Shown: positions 53,797 to 63,489 of the stretch, one piece after another
Layout of the letters: each line of letters starts with the position of its first letter
How positions within the stretch are numbered: the stretch's first letter is position 1
Source of the DNA: Thiothrix caldifontis
Lineage (GTDB): Bacteria > Pseudomonadota > Gammaproteobacteria > Thiotrichales > Thiotrichaceae
Length of the DNA stretch: 64,000 nt
Assembly (NCBI RefSeq): GCF_900107695.1
Contig: NZ_FNQP01000002.1
Location: 1-64,000, forward strand
Reading direction: 5' to 3'
Notes under the pieces: generated by a model
Databases searched by the model: none
Told to the model about the DNA's origin: nothing
What the model saw: the letters and a program-made list of their open reading frames with translations, nothing else
Program-made: the position numbers and the translations under genes

Positions 53797-53995
53797 CGTC
53801 ACATCCCTCATTTTTATATTATGTTACCTGAATGATACATCTTAGAACTGTCGTCTTCTTCTGGATAGATCAAAAAAATTATGTCAATATTAAAATTACT
53901 TCTTTTCGCTAATGTTCATGAGCCGTTGTGAATACACTGACATACACGCCTGCTTATGATGTAATACCCCTTTTACCAATAAACCGGATAGCGTG

Positions 53996-54196
53996 ATGGA
54001 AATACTCGTGAATGATACGCCGCACACGATCGCAACCGACACCACAGCGGCACAATTGCTGGTGATTTTGGACTTACAAGACAAACGCCTCGCGCTCGAA
54101 ATCAATCAAACGCTCGTGCCGCGCAGTCAATTTGACACCTTCGTACTGCAACCTCATGATACGGTTGAAATCGTCCACGCTATCGGTGGCGGCTAA
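53996..54196 (+). CDS. thiS: Sulfur carrier protein ThiS
   Basis: A 66-residue ubiquitin-like protein ending in the required Gly-Gly (VHAIGGG). Carries sulfur as a thiocarboxylate for thiazole synthesis. Start ATG at 53996. Fifteen bases before thiG, with AAGG between. Confidence 0.92.
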   Translation: MEILVNDTPHTIATDTTAAQLLVILDLQDKRLALEINQTLVPRSQFDTFVLQPHDTVEIVHAIGGG

Positions 54197-54211
54197 AACA
54201 AGGAATTTACA

Positions 54212-54994
54212 ATGCAACACAATACCCTCACTATTGCAGGCAAGGCATACGCATCCCGCCTGTTGGTTGGCACTGGCAAATACAAAGACTTAGCAGAAAC
54301 CCAAGCCGCCACCGAAGCCAGCGGTGCGCAGATTATTACCGTCGCGATTCGCCGCACCAACATCGGTCAGAATAAAGACGAACCCAATTTGCTGGATGTG
54401 ATTTCCTTGGATAAATACACCCTGCTGCCGAATACCGCAGGCTGTTACAACGTCGAGGATGCCGTGCGCACTTGCCGCTTAGCACGTGAATTGCTGGATG
54501 GTCACAAGCTGGTCAAACTGGAAGTGCTGGGCGATGCCAAAACCCTTTACCCTGACACGATTCAAACACTGAAAGCGGCTGAAATTCTGGTAAAAGATGG
54601 CTTTGATGTCATGGTATACACCAGCGATGACCCGCTGATTGCGCGTCAATTGGAAGAAATCGGCTGTGTGGCTGTCATGCCGCTAGCTGCCCCGATTGGT
54701 TCTGGGCTTGGCATTCGCAACCCGTATAACATCCTTGAAATCATTGAAAATGCTAACGTTCCGATTATCGTGGATGCCGGTGTTGGCACGGCTTCAGATG
54801 CGGCGATTGCGATGGAAATGGGCTGTGACGGCGTGTTGATGAATACCGCGATTGCGGGCGCAAAAAACCCCGTGCTAATGGCGTCTGCCATGAAAAAAGC
54901 CATTGAAGCCGGGCGTGAAGCCTTCCTTGCTGGGAGGATGCCACGTAAACGTTACGCATCTGCCTCCTCTCCGCTGGAAGGCACGTTCTTCTAA
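54212..54994 (+). CDS. thiG: Thiazole synthase ThiG
   Basis: A 260-residue barrel: [11 protein letters not shown], then [15 protein letters not shown] with the Schiff-base Lys, [32 protein letters not shown] and [12 protein letters not shown]. Makes the thiazole phosphate of thiamine. ThiC, ThiO/H and ThiE are not in the window. No THI-box riboswitch is seen upstream. Confidence 0.96.
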   Translation: MQHNTLTIAGKAYASRLLVGTGKYKDLAETQAATEASGAQIITVAIRRTNIGQNKDEPNLLDVISLDKYTLLPNTAGCYNVEDAVRTCRLARELLDGHKLVKLEVLGDAKTLYPDTIQTLKAAEILVKDGFDVMVYTSDDPLIARQLEEIGCVAVMPLAAPIGSGLGIRNPYNILEIIENANVPIIVDAGVGTASDAAIAMEMGCDGVLMNTAIAGAKNPVLMASAMKKAIEAGREAFLAGRMPRKRYASASSPLEGTFF

Positions 54995-55008
54995 ACACTG
55001 GCAGGGTC

Positions 55009-55713
55009 ATGGATACAACAACAGCACCGCATCGCGCCATTAAGAGTTTCGTCTTGCGGCAAGGTCGCGTCACCAAGGCGCAGGAAGAAGCATTAACGAA
55101 TCTATGGCCGATTTTCGGCATCGAACCCAGTGACACGCCGCTCGACTTCCCCACCCTATTCGGGCGTGCGGCTCCGGTAACGCTGGAAATCGGCTTTGGC
55201 AATGGTGATTCCCTCGCACAAATGGCAGCCGCCGCGCCGGAACGTGATTTCATCGGCATTGAAGTGCATACCCCCGGTGTGGGGCATTTGCTCAAACTGA
55301 TCGGCGATCGGGGTTTGCAGAATGTGCGGGTGATGAATACCGATGCGGTCGAAATCCTGCAACAACGCATCCCCGTCCATTCGCTGGATCGGGTGCAACT
55401 GTTTTTCCCTGATCCTTGGCACAAGAAAAAGCACCACAAACGGCGCATCGTGCAAGCACCGTTTGTCAACCTGATTGCAACACGCCTACAGATGGGCGGC
55501 GTGTTCCATTTAGCGACGGATTGGCAGCCTTACGCGGAACACATGGCGGAAGTGCTAGAAAACGACTCCAATTGGCTAAATTTAGCTCAAAACACCTCTT
55601 ATTCGCCACGCCCGGATAGCCGCCCACTCACAAAATTTGAGCAACGCGGCTTACGTTTAGGTCATGGCGTGTGGGATTTACTCTATACAACCGTTAATCC
55701 ATCCCATTTATAG
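55009..55713 (+). CDS. trmB: tRNA (guanine(46)-N7)-methyltransferase TrmB
   Basis: A 234-residue Rossmann methyltransferase: [15 protein letters not shown] for [13 protein letters not shown], and [20 protein letters not shown], the family signature. Methylates G46 in the variable loop of tRNA. Follows thiG by 14 bases, probably on the same transcript. Confidence 0.95.
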   Translation: MDTTTAPHRAIKSFVLRQGRVTKAQEEALTNLWPIFGIEPSDTPLDFPTLFGRAAPVTLEIGFGNGDSLAQMAAAAPERDFIGIEVHTPGVGHLLKLIGDRGLQNVRVMNTDAVEILQQRIPVHSLDRVQLFFPDPWHKKKHHKRRIVQAPFVNLIATRLQMGGVFHLATDWQPYAEHMAEVLENDSNWLNLAQNTSYSPRPDSRPLTKFEQRGLRLGHGVWDLLYTTVNPSHL

Positions 55714-55766
55714 GCAAAACCAAACCTTTTATCAGCATCCGAATTGCGTTCACGAGCGCTCTGACG

Positions 55767-55809
55767 GAAACTAAACACACACGAAGACAAACAAAAAACG
55801 TTTAGTTTC
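55767..55809. promoter_or_regulatory. Inverted repeat in the leader of the secreted-protein gene
   Basis: GAAACTAAAC and GTTTAGTTTC, perfect 10-base arms 23 bases apart, ending 26 bases before the ATG at 55836. It could be an operator or an mRNA hairpin just above the AAGGAG ribosome site. Confidence 0.45.
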
Positions 55810-55835
55810 AATAACTTATAACAAGGAGCACTTTT

Positions 55836-56567
55836 ATGAAAGCCATTCGCCACACATTAGTCCGTACCATGACGGCTGCCGTTGCCTTCTCTGCTTTAAC
55901 ACTGTTCAGCATGGAGGCCAGTGCTGCCGTTCAATACCGCATTGGTTTTGACACTGCCAGCAACAGTTATGTGGTCTACATGACCCCCGACTCCACTCCT
56001 AGCCCGGATATGCTGTTATCTGCACAAGTCACGCTCGTTGTACCGCATTCAAGCAATAACACCTTTTCCGTGGATAATATTACCAGCCATATTAACGGCG
56101 TGAATTGGATGGATCATTCACGGGTGGATGCACCCAGCGAAAACGCTCAAGCCGACTATGTATCATTAGGCTATTATTTCAGCGGTTCCGGTGTCCCGAA
56201 CTTTGGTTGGGTAGCAGGCCAAGAAAAGAAAATTCTGAGTTTTACCAGCAATCAAGGCTGCGTAGCCGGGGTCAAACTGATTGACAACCAAGATGCCTTT
56301 AGCCAACTGCCTAACTCGGCTGGCACTAACCCTGGCAACGACTTCTTAAACCTCGGCTGGCAAATGAGCAATGCGTATACCGGCAATTACGGTGGTGCTG
56401 TGACCTGTGATGCGCCTACGCCAGCGTGTGATGCCAGCCAAGACCAAGCCACGCTGGATACCATCGCAGCATTGGAACAACGTTTACAAACCGTTACCAA
56501 CCCTAACACCAAAAAAATGCTGTTGGGTCAAATCCAACGCTTGCGTGACAGCTTGGTATGCCAATGA
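55836..56567 (+). CDS. Secreted protein of unknown function
   Basis: A 243-residue protein with a Sec signal peptide (MTAAVAFSALTLFSMEASA, cleavage after the last Ala). The mature domain starts AVQYRIGFDTASNSYVVYM and reads like a beta-sandwich (VTLVVPHSSNNTFSVDNI, SLGYYFSGSGVPNFGWVAGQEKKILSF); then a Cys-containing stretch (CDAPTPACDASQDQ) and a C-terminal helix (LEQRLQTVTNPNTKKMLLGQ). It resembles cohesin/cadherin-like adhesion folds in outline only. AAGGAG ribosome site; a leader inverted repeat and a downstream hairpin frame a single-gene unit. Confidence 0.7.
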   Translation: MKAIRHTLVRTMTAAVAFSALTLFSMEASAAVQYRIGFDTASNSYVVYMTPDSTPSPDMLLSAQVTLVVPHSSNNTFSVDNITSHINGVNWMDHSRVDAPSENAQADYVSLGYYFSGSGVPNFGWVAGQEKKILSFTSNQGCVAGVKLIDNQDAFSQLPNSAGTNPGNDFLNLGWQMSNAYTGNYGGAVTCDAPTPACDASQDQATLDTIAALEQRLQTVTNPNTKKMLLGQIQRLRDSLVCQ

Positions 56568-56580
56568 ATCTAGCAGCAAA

Positions 56581-56605
56581 CCGCCGGACAGTAGCAGTCC
56601 GGCGG
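56581..56605 (+). terminator. Strong GC hairpin after the secreted-protein gene
   Basis: CCGCCGGAC and GTCCGGCGG, 9-bp stem with a 7-base loop, 13 bases after the stop. No T run, so a Rho-dependent or stabilising role is possible. Confidence 0.55.
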
Positions 56606-56695
56606 TGAACGGGTACGGTAAAGCATTTAATTTCCCGCCTACTAGGGTAAAATACGGCCTTTGTGAAAAACACTAGCTACCAGCACAAGGTCATC

Positions 56696-57556
56696 ATGCA
56701 CGCAAATGCCTACATCCTCACCGTCACCTGCCCCGCCAAAACGGGTATTGTCGCTGCTGTCACCAGCTTTTTAGCAGAATCCCAATGCTACATTACCGAA
56801 ATGGCACAATACGATGACGAGATGACCCAGAAATTTTTCTGCCGGATTATGTTTCGCCGCGATAGCCAGTTATCACCAGCGATTGAAGCGCTGCGCCAAC
56901 AATTTGCGGTGATTGCCGGAAATTTTGCGATGCAATGGGGTATCACCAATGCCACCCGCGCCACCCGCGTGGTGCTAATGGTCTCCAAAGCGGATCATTG
57001 TTTGGTGGATTTGTTGTACCGGAAGAACAAAGGCGATTTGAATATGAACGTCGTCTGCGTGGTTTCCAATCACATGGAGTTACGTTCTTTAGTGGAACGT
57101 GAAGGCATCCGCTTTGTGTGCCTGCCTGTCGACAAAACCAATAAAGCCGAACAAGAAGCGCGGATGTTGGAAATTGTCGCCGATACCCAAGCCGAATTGG
57201 TGGTACTGGCGCGTTACATGCAAATCCTTTCGGACGACACTTGCCGGAAATTGGCGGGTATGTGCATCAATATCCACCACTCATTCCTACCCGGATTCAA
57301 AGGCGCACGCCCTTACCACCAAGCCTATGACCGTGGGGTAAAACTGATTGGGGCTACTGCGCATTACGTCACTTCCGATTTGGATGAAGGCCCGATTATT
57401 GAGCAATCGGTAGAGCGCGTTGACCACACCTACCAACCCGAAGCCCTCGCTGCATTGGGGCGTGACCTCGAAAACAGTGCCCTCGCCAAAGCCGTGAGGC
57501 TGCACATTGAGCGACGCGTGTTTATGGATGGCAATAAAACTGTGGTATTCAAATAA
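56696..57556 (+). CDS. purU: Formyltetrahydrofolate deformylase
   Basis: About 286 residues: an N-terminal ACT domain (YILTVTCPAKTGIVAAVTSF) and a formyltransferase-fold domain with VVSNHMELRSL, the NIHHSFLPGFKGARPYHQA active site and the Asp in YVTSDLDEGPIIEQ. Releases formate and free tetrahydrofolate; with PurT it lets formate feed purine synthesis. ATG at 56696 has AAGG upstream. Confidence 0.96.
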   Translation: MHANAYILTVTCPAKTGIVAAVTSFLAESQCYITEMAQYDDEMTQKFFCRIMFRRDSQLSPAIEALRQQFAVIAGNFAMQWGITNATRATRVVLMVSKADHCLVDLLYRKNKGDLNMNVVCVVSNHMELRSLVEREGIRFVCLPVDKTNKAEQEARMLEIVADTQAELVVLARYMQILSDDTCRKLAGMCINIHHSFLPGFKGARPYHQAYDRGVKLIGATAHYVTSDLDEGPIIEQSVERVDHTYQPEALAALGRDLENSALAKAVRLHIERRVFMDGNKTVVFK

Positions 57557-57608
57557 TCAGTACTCAATGCATAAAAATCTAACCACCAACTCAATTTCGT
57601 ACCGTACC

Positions 57609-58616
57609 TCAACCTAAACGTTTCATCAAATAACACAAGCAATCCTGACGGATAACGGTTTCATCCAACGTCAACATCGCAGGCATTAGCGGCTGCTTGA
57701 GTTGGATACGCCCTTGCTCGCGGGTGAAGAAATGTTCCCCGACTTCAACACCTTCATCATCCCAAGCGTGTAAGCGAGCGTGCGGATGGGCAGTGGTGGC
57801 AAACGCCGTCCCCGCTGGTAATTCCGAGAAATTGTAACGATCGAGTGCCGGTAATAGTTGAATATCCATCATCGGGTCAATGAAACTAAAACTGTATTGT
57901 TCCGGCAGCGTCACCCGTGCCACCGTTTGGTAAATCTGCATGTCGTGCGGCGGTAGCGGGTGATCTGGCAATTCCTGCAAGTGCAACACCGCATCCAAAA
58001 ACTCCAGCACATGCTCAACCCCGTGCGCCACACCGGGTTTACCGCATTCCACCGTCACCGCAGGGCAATGCGGCGCAAACGCCATCGACTGTACCCCACG
58101 CGGCGTTTCAAAATACACCGCAATATTGGCGAACAACCGCGCCAATTGCAGCGCGCGATTATCCAGCACATTGATGCAGCCGTAATGCGGATTTTTGCCG
58201 GTATTATTGTGAACGTCAATGCTGGCAAATAAACCTTTGCCCAGCATAATGTCAGTCACTTGCGCCATCAACCAGGTTTCATCGCAATCACCTAACTCGC
58301 TACCCGGCCACACCCGGTTATAGTCGGGCTGACCTTGCAAACGGCGTTTCCCGAACGTCGCCGCTTCAATATTGCCGAAAAACACCGACAGCGAACGCGG
58401 TAACGCTTGTGTCTGGTACTTCTGCAACAGTTGCTGAATGGCAAAAAACCCCGTGTCTTCATTGCCGTGCAATAGCACCGAAATAAACACACGCGGCTCA
58501 CGTTTGCCCTGCAAATGCAGCAGCGTTGGGTTCGGCATCAAAGTATGTAAGTCACGCGGGCTGCGCAACGCAAAAAAGCCCGCTGGTAACGTATCTAATT
58601 CAGTCAATGTCAGCAT
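57609..58616 (-). CDS. M14-type deacylase (succinylglutamate desuccinylase/aspartoacylase family)
   Basis: A 335-residue zinc enzyme: FISVLLHGNEDTGFFAIQQLL supplies His and Glu ligands, FASIDVHNNTGKNPHYG the third His, and PAVTVECGKPG a later conserved Glu. Such enzymes remove acyl groups from amino acids or short peptides. The substrate is not clear. It follows the GCS2-type ligase by 12 bases; the two form an operon and may act on one gamma-glutamyl compound. Confidence 0.88.
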   Translation of the reverse strand: MLTLTELDTLPAGFFALRSPRDLHTLMPNPTLLHLQGKREPRVFISVLLHGNEDTGFFAIQQLLQKYQTQALPRSLSVFFGNIEAATFGKRRLQGQPDYNRVWPGSELGDCDETWLMAQVTDIMLGKGLFASIDVHNNTGKNPHYGCINVLDNRALQLARLFANIAVYFETPRGVQSMAFAPHCPAVTVECGKPGVAHGVEHVLEFLDAVLHLQELPDHPLPPHDMQIYQTVARVTLPEQYSFSFIDPMMDIQLLPALDRYNFSELPAGTAFATTAHPHARLHAWDDEGVEVGEHFFTREQGRIQLKQPLMPAMLTLDETVIRQDCLCYLMKRLG

Positions 58617-58628
58617 GTGTGGTTGTTC

Positions 58629-60047
58629 TCAATCCATAGCCCAAGTGTGAACAGGTGTGTGAGTACGCTGCAAGCGCACGTAATCCAGCAATAGCCGGTA
58701 AAAACTGCCCTTAGTCCGTGCCAGATGGCGCTGTTGCCACACCGACCCGGTTTGTCCGGTTTCAATCCGCGCCGCAATAATGCTCAGGTAATGGCGAATA
58801 TCCACCTCCGCAATCCCCAATTGCGCCAAACCTTCCGCTGCCTGCGGCAACAACTCCTCTAACATCAGTTGCGGCACTTGCCATTCCTGACGCTGCCAAC
58901 GCAAGGATGCATCCAAGCCCACCCGTGCTGCGTTGTAGAAGTTTTCACGGGCGGTGGCAAATGCCATTGGCAAGGGTTCGCCTGCGCACAGTTGCTCACC
59001 GATATATTGAGTCAACCCGTAGAATAACGCGGCATTTGCCAGCATATCCGGCACACTAGGGCCTGCGGGCAAAATGCGGTGTTCAAGACGAATATGCGGC
59101 GTACCATCAGGATCAAACCCCACCAGCGGGCGATTCCAGCGCCAGACCACCCCATTATGCAAGCGTAAGTGGGCAAAGCGTTCGGCGGGTTCATCCAACA
59201 ACTCCGGCAATAACACGGGGTAAATGTCGCGGTTTTCCTCGAAACATTCCGCAATACTGTTATCCGCAAAACCCGAACCGAAACTCACCCGTGCCGGACT
59301 CTCGCGCCCAGCATCCACCGCTTGCTCAAACACCGGAATCCGCGTTTCCTCCCATAAGGCTCGCCCGAACAGAAAAGGGGAATTCCCCGTCACCGCCATA
59401 ATCGGTGCCGAGGTAATCAGCGCCGCGTTATAGAAATGATGAGCAACGTCTGCCGACACTTGCCAATGCACCTGAAACGAAGTCGTCACCGCCTCCAGCA
59501 TCACGCTATCGTGGTGAATATGCAGCGATTCGCGCCCGTCAATTGCCATGCGTAACGGTCGCCCCTGCCGCGCTTTGAGAATTTCAGCATTCAACACATG
59601 GTAGCGGTTGGAATCGGTCATGGTTGCCAAACCAAAATCACTTTGCGCGGCACTGGGTAAAATGCCGATCAGCACTAAGTTTGCATCGAGGGTTTGCGCT
59701 GCCGTATTGGCACGTTCCAGCAGTTCACGCAGGGAAGTTTCAAATTCAGACAGCGCCAGCGCCGTCAGCAGGCGTGGGGGTGTATTCAGTTCAATATTAA
59801 ATTTTGCCAGCTCCGTGGTCGCCAGCGAACTGTTTAAGGCGTGTAGAAAAGCGGTATTGCAGGACAAGGGGCGTAAGTGTACATCCGTGAGCCAGCCTTC
59901 CAACTCAAAGCCACCCTTTGCGGGCTGCTTTGAAAACCTCCCAGCCGTTAACTGCTCACGCAACAAGCGGGTTTCTGCATCTAAACGCCGTGCGTATTCC
60001 AGCCAGTCTTCAGGACTAAAATGGTCGTGTGCAATTTCCTGCCCCAT
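58629..60047 (-). CDS. GCS2-family glutamate-cysteine ligase-like enzyme
   Basis: A 472-residue carboxylate-amine ligase-type protein: GFELEGWLTDVHLRPL at the start, KFNIELNTPPRLL, SFQVHWQVSADVAHHFYNAA and RLEHRILPAGPSVPDML. The GCS2 group joins an amino acid to glutamate with ATP; YbdK-like members have weak glutamate-cysteine ligase activity. The paired deacylase suggests a short pathway for a gamma-glutamyl or acyl-amino acid product. First gene of the pair. Confidence 0.85.
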   Translation of the reverse strand: MGQEIAHDHFSPEDWLEYARRLDAETRLLREQLTAGRFSKQPAKGGFELEGWLTDVHLRPLSCNTAFLHALNSSLATTELAKFNIELNTPPRLLTALALSEFETSLRELLERANTAAQTLDANLVLIGILPSAAQSDFGLATMTDSNRYHVLNAEILKARQGRPLRMAIDGRESLHIHHDSVMLEAVTTSFQVHWQVSADVAHHFYNAALITSAPIMAVTGNSPFLFGRALWEETRIPVFEQAVDAGRESPARVSFGSGFADNSIAECFEENRDIYPVLLPELLDEPAERFAHLRLHNGVVWRWNRPLVGFDPDGTPHIRLEHRILPAGPSVPDMLANAALFYGLTQYIGEQLCAGEPLPMAFATARENFYNAARVGLDASLRWQRQEWQVPQLMLEELLPQAAEGLAQLGIAEVDIRHYLSIIAARIETGQTGSVWQQRHLARTKGSFYRLLLDYVRLQRTHTPVHTWAMD

Positions 60048-60110
60048 CTGTCACCTCCCGTAAGCATGGTTTGATTATGCCACGTTTACCGACTTAGTGA
60101 TTGATACTCG

Positions 60111-60359
60111 TCAGCAAGGCAGCTCTTCATTCGGCGGCAATTGCAGGAAAAACCCATTCGTCTGCATCACGCGCCGCACTTCGCTGGCAGCAACCTTGAA
60201 TTGCAACTGGCGCTCATCATCCAGAAAAAACTCAAACGAGAATTCAGGCACTCCAAAAATTTTCAATAAAACCTCAGGGACTCGCGCAAAATTATCCTTT
60301 TCCGGCAGGAACAGGAAAGAACCCTGTTTGCGCCGACTGCGGTAAACGTAGCATTGCAT
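60111..60359 (-). CDS. YcgL-domain protein
   Basis: An 82-residue protein matching the gammaproteobacterial YcgL family: MQCYVYRSRRKQGSFLFLP, NFARVPEVLLKIFGVPEF and GFFLQLPP at the end. Function not established. Four bases after the stop of the upstream gene at 60364. Confidence 0.88.
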   Translation of the reverse strand: MQCYVYRSRRKQGSFLFLPEKDNFARVPEVLLKIFGVPEFSFEFFLDDERQLQFKVAASEVRRVMQTNGFFLQLPPNEELPC

Positions 60360-60363
60360 GGCG

Positions 60364-61077
60364 TTACTCCTTGCCTTGTTCGTGTGTCATAAGCGCTGCT
60401 TCGCGGATGTCGGCAGTTTTCAAAGCGCGTGTCACCGTGCCACCGTTCAAACGCTCCTCCAGACCAATCTCATTGGCAGAGGTCGTCACCAGCTTGCCTT
60501 CACGCTTACGCCCGTCTTTCTGCGTAATACGCACGTATTGCCCGATATTGCTTGACAATTTACCCAGCTCAATCGGCTTGAACACCACATGGTATAAGGC
60601 GTTGGAAGGTAAACTTTTCGCCCCTGCCAACACATCCGCTGGTTTAGGCTCAGGAGCGGGAACTGGTGCAGGAGTCGTCGCGGCAGCAGCAACCGCTGGC
60701 TGCTCAGAACGGGCACTGGACGGAATATCGATGGTATGTGTGACCGGCGCGGCTTCCGCTGGTATTGCCACCGTCTGCGAGGCGGTATTCACTGGCACAG
60801 ACACATTCATCCCCATTGCTTGCGCCTGACGGTAAACTTGCTGATTAGCACCCGCAAACCAAGCCACTGCTGCCAATAACACGCCGATAAAACTGGTAAT
60901 GACCCAACCGCCCACCCGATGCCACATCGCAGGCAAGGTCAGCAGATTCACCCCCGGAATCAATGCCACCAACCCCGTGACCGGATGTCGCTGGAAACAC
61001 AGCACTACCATTACCAACCAACCCAGCAAAAATAACACCGCACCTAACAACAGTACGCCTAATAATACGTATTCCAT
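60364..61077 (-). CDS. Membrane protein with C-terminal soluble domain
   Basis: A 237-residue protein. Two membrane helices (VLLGVLLLGAVLFLLGWLVMVV and WVITSFIGVLLAAVAWFAGA), an Ala/Pro-rich linker and a C-terminal domain, YHVVFKPIELGKLSSNIGQY through VRITQKDGRKREGKLVTTSA and EIGLEERLNGGTVTRALKTA, that looks like a small beta-barrel. Function unknown. Lies between speA and ycgL, all leftward. Confidence 0.7.
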   Translation of the reverse strand: MEYVLLGVLLLGAVLFLLGWLVMVVLCFQRHPVTGLVALIPGVNLLTLPAMWHRVGGWVITSFIGVLLAAVAWFAGANQQVYRQAQAMGMNVSVPVNTASQTVAIPAEAAPVTHTIDIPSSARSEQPAVAAAATTPAPVPAPEPKPADVLAGAKSLPSNALYHVVFKPIELGKLSSNIGQYVRITQKDGRKREGKLVTTSANEIGLEERLNGGTVTRALKTADIREAALMTHEQGKE

Positions 61078-61096
61078 GATTTTCCTATTTGCCCCA

Positions 61097-62998
61097 CTAA
61101 TCTTCGAGGTAAGTATAACCGATTAAACCGGCTTCTATTTCACGCAATAGCATTTTTTGGCGCTCAGAATCGTCAACCGCAGCGGCAAGTTTGCGGCGGC
61201 ATTGCGCCAGCAAGTCTTTCGGCTCGAAATGCACGTAGCGCAACAGCTCATCAATCGTGTCACCGCGTTCCGGCTCGGATAACTTATAACTGCCATCCGG
61301 TAATAATTCCACATTGATGGAATCGGTGTCGCCAAACAGGTTATGCAAATCGCCGAGGATTTCCTGATACGCGCCCACCATGAAAATCCCCAGCAAATAC
61401 GGCTGATCTTTTTGCAACGAATGCAGCGCCAACGTGCTTGCCAACCGCCCGCTTTCCACATAATGCGACACCGTGCCGTCGGAATCGCAAGTTAAATCCT
61501 GCATGGTGACACGCCGATCCGGATTTTCCTGCAAGCGGTGTAGCGGCATGATCGGGAAAATCTGCTCGATTGCCCAGGCATCCGGCATCGACTGGAACAG
61601 CGAGAAATTGCAGAAATATTTATCGGCCAATTTTTCCTGCAAACTGGTTTGAATCTCCGGCTCTAACACCTCAAACAGCTCCGGTTGGCTGAGCAGTTTG
61701 CGGCAGATCGCGCGGTGAAACTCTTCCGCCCGCGCCCGTTGATTCAAGTCGATCGAACCGTGCGCGTACATGCCGTGCGCCTCGTCCAACCAATACGCCG
61801 CGTCGTGGTAGATTTCTGAAGGCGGTAAGCGCTTACGGTTGTGATACAGGCGGAACAGATTGTGCAAGATCATCGGGTCATCATCGTCCGGCTCACTCAG
61901 CGTCGGCTGCACTTCCGGCTGTTCGGGGTCAGTGTCAATGACGTTGGTGATTAAGACCGCGTGATGGGCGCTTAAACCGCGCCCGGATTCGGAGATGAAA
62001 TCGGGGAACGGCAGTTCGTATTCTTCGCACACGTCCTGCACGCTGCGCACGATGGTATTGGCGTATTCCTGCAAGCTGTAGTTGATCGAGCATTCATTGC
62101 GCGAACGTGAGCCGTCGTAATCCACGCCCAACCCGCCGCCGACATCGACCACGCGAATGTTGGCACCCAAGCGATGCAATTCTGCGAAATAACGGCTGGC
62201 TTCGCGCATTCCGCGTTGAATATCTTGGATATTGGCAATCTGCGACCCCATGTGAAAGTGCAGCAATTGCAGGCAATCGAGTTTCCCAGCGGCTTGCAAT
62301 TGCTCAATCATGTGCAAAGCTTGCGCAGCAGAAAGCCCGAATTTGGACTTCTCGCCACCGGTATTTTGCCATTTGCCTTTGCCGAGGGTGTACAAACGGG
62401 TGCGAATACCGAGCAATGGTTCAATGCCAAGTTTGGCAGCTTCTTCTAGCGTTTCGGCGAGTTCCGAGGGTTTTTCCACCACGATGAAAATGCGATGCCC
62501 CATTTGCCGCCCGATCAAGGCGAGGCGCAGGTATTCGCGATCTTTGTAGCCGTTGCAAATGATGGTGCTGCCCGTAGGCGCTGAGCCGAGCACCGCCATG
62601 AGTTCGGGTTTGCTGCCCGCTTCCAAACCGACTTGTGCGCCGCCGCCTTTGAGGATTTCTTGGACTACGCTGCGTTGCTGGTTGACTTTGATGGGGTAAA
62701 TCGCGGTGTATTGGCTGCTTTGCCCGCAATCGGCAATCGCTTGGTTGAATGCGCCTTGCAAGCGTTGCACCCGATCATGCAATACATTGACGAAACGTAC
62801 TAACAGTGGGAAACGCATTCCGTCTTCGTTGTGGACGCGCATAGCGAGGGCGTGCAAATCGACTTGCTGCGCTGGGTTGCCGGGGACGCACATGGCAACA
62901 TTGCCTGCGGCGTTAATGTCGAAATAGCCATCACCCCAATGCTGGATGCTGTATAGGCGACGGGCGGCTTCAATGTTCCAAGTGTTGTGGGTATACAT
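61097..62998 (-). CDS. speA: Biosynthetic arginine decarboxylase
   Basis: A 633-residue fold-III PLP enzyme: YPIKVNQQRSVVQEIL with the PLP-binding Lys, HFHMGSQIANIQDIQ, VDVGGGLGVDYDGS, and the C-terminal CDSDGTVSHYVE with the active-site Cys. Makes agmatine from arginine for polyamine synthesis. Length matches the E. coli enzyme. The speB partner is not in the window. Confidence 0.95.
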   Translation of the reverse strand: MYTHNTWNIEAARRLYSIQHWGDGYFDINAAGNVAMCVPGNPAQQVDLHALAMRVHNEDGMRFPLLVRFVNVLHDRVQRLQGAFNQAIADCGQSSQYTAIYPIKVNQQRSVVQEILKGGGAQVGLEAGSKPELMAVLGSAPTGSTIICNGYKDREYLRLALIGRQMGHRIFIVVEKPSELAETLEEAAKLGIEPLLGIRTRLYTLGKGKWQNTGGEKSKFGLSAAQALHMIEQLQAAGKLDCLQLLHFHMGSQIANIQDIQRGMREASRYFAELHRLGANIRVVDVGGGLGVDYDGSRSRNECSINYSLQEYANTIVRSVQDVCEEYELPFPDFISESGRGLSAHHAVLITNVIDTDPEQPEVQPTLSEPDDDDPMILHNLFRLYHNRKRLPPSEIYHDAAYWLDEAHGMYAHGSIDLNQRARAEEFHRAICRKLLSQPELFEVLEPEIQTSLQEKLADKYFCNFSLFQSMPDAWAIEQIFPIMPLHRLQENPDRRVTMQDLTCDSDGTVSHYVESGRLASTLALHSLQKDQPYLLGIFMVGAYQEILGDLHNLFGDTDSINVELLPDGSYKLSEPERGDTIDELLRYVHFEPKDLLAQCRRKLAAAVDDSERQKMLLREIEAGLIGYTYLED

Positions 62999-63068
62999 GG
63001 TGTTCCTGCTGGCGTGGGTGGCACGGTTTCAAGGAGTGCAGGATACTAGAAAAGTTGCCCAAATAAAT

Positions 63069-63091
63069 ACCCCCGCTTTCGGAACGGGGGT
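63069..63091. repeat. Hairpin upstream of speA
   Basis: ACCCCCG and CGGGGGT, a 7-bp stem with a 9-base loop, 70 bases before the speA start. On the minus strand it is followed by an A/T stretch (TATTTATTT). It may stop leftward read-through into speA or fold in its leader. Apart from this and the repeat at 63421, I see only GTGACAG-like direct repeats (63325-63365) in the 490-base gap 62999-63489. Confidence 0.4.
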
Positions 63092-63420
63092 TAGAGGAGT
63101 CGAAGCATGGTCAGGCAATTTATTGTTATTAATGGTTAAGCCTGCTCTCTGCCTCTTGGGGCTTGCTGATAAATACTTGTTGTTGTTTCGCTGTTCTGAC
63201 TGAAAGGACTATTGCAATGGGTATGCCAACGTTGGCGATTATTATTAAGTGATTGATAATATTGATTGAGACTGTTTTTGGCGGGAAAAAGTGCTAGGCA
63301 TTGGCTTGGCAATGCTGTCAGAAAACGACAGGGTGGCGGCAGAGAGTGACAGAGGTGACAGTACGAAAATTAGCAACCCACACGAAATACTGGCTTTCGG
63401 TAACGGATTTTGTGAATCCA

Positions 63421-63444
63421 GAGGGCGCGTATGCCATACGCCCC
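63421..63444. repeat. REP-like palindrome before the TIR gene
   Basis: GCGTATG and CATACGC around a single base, within GAGGGCGCGTATGCCATACG. It is a single-arm relative of the paired palindrome at 12838-12895, 46 bases before the TIR start codon. Confidence 0.75.
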
Positions 63445-63489
63445 ATTCTGATATACTGCTGTAAACCTCAACAAGCAGGGCTTGCAGTA

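Noticed and set aside
53812-53995. Possible thiamine riboswitch before thiS
   Set aside because: No conserved THI-box elements or paired arms could be found in the 180 bases; only AT-rich sequence is present.
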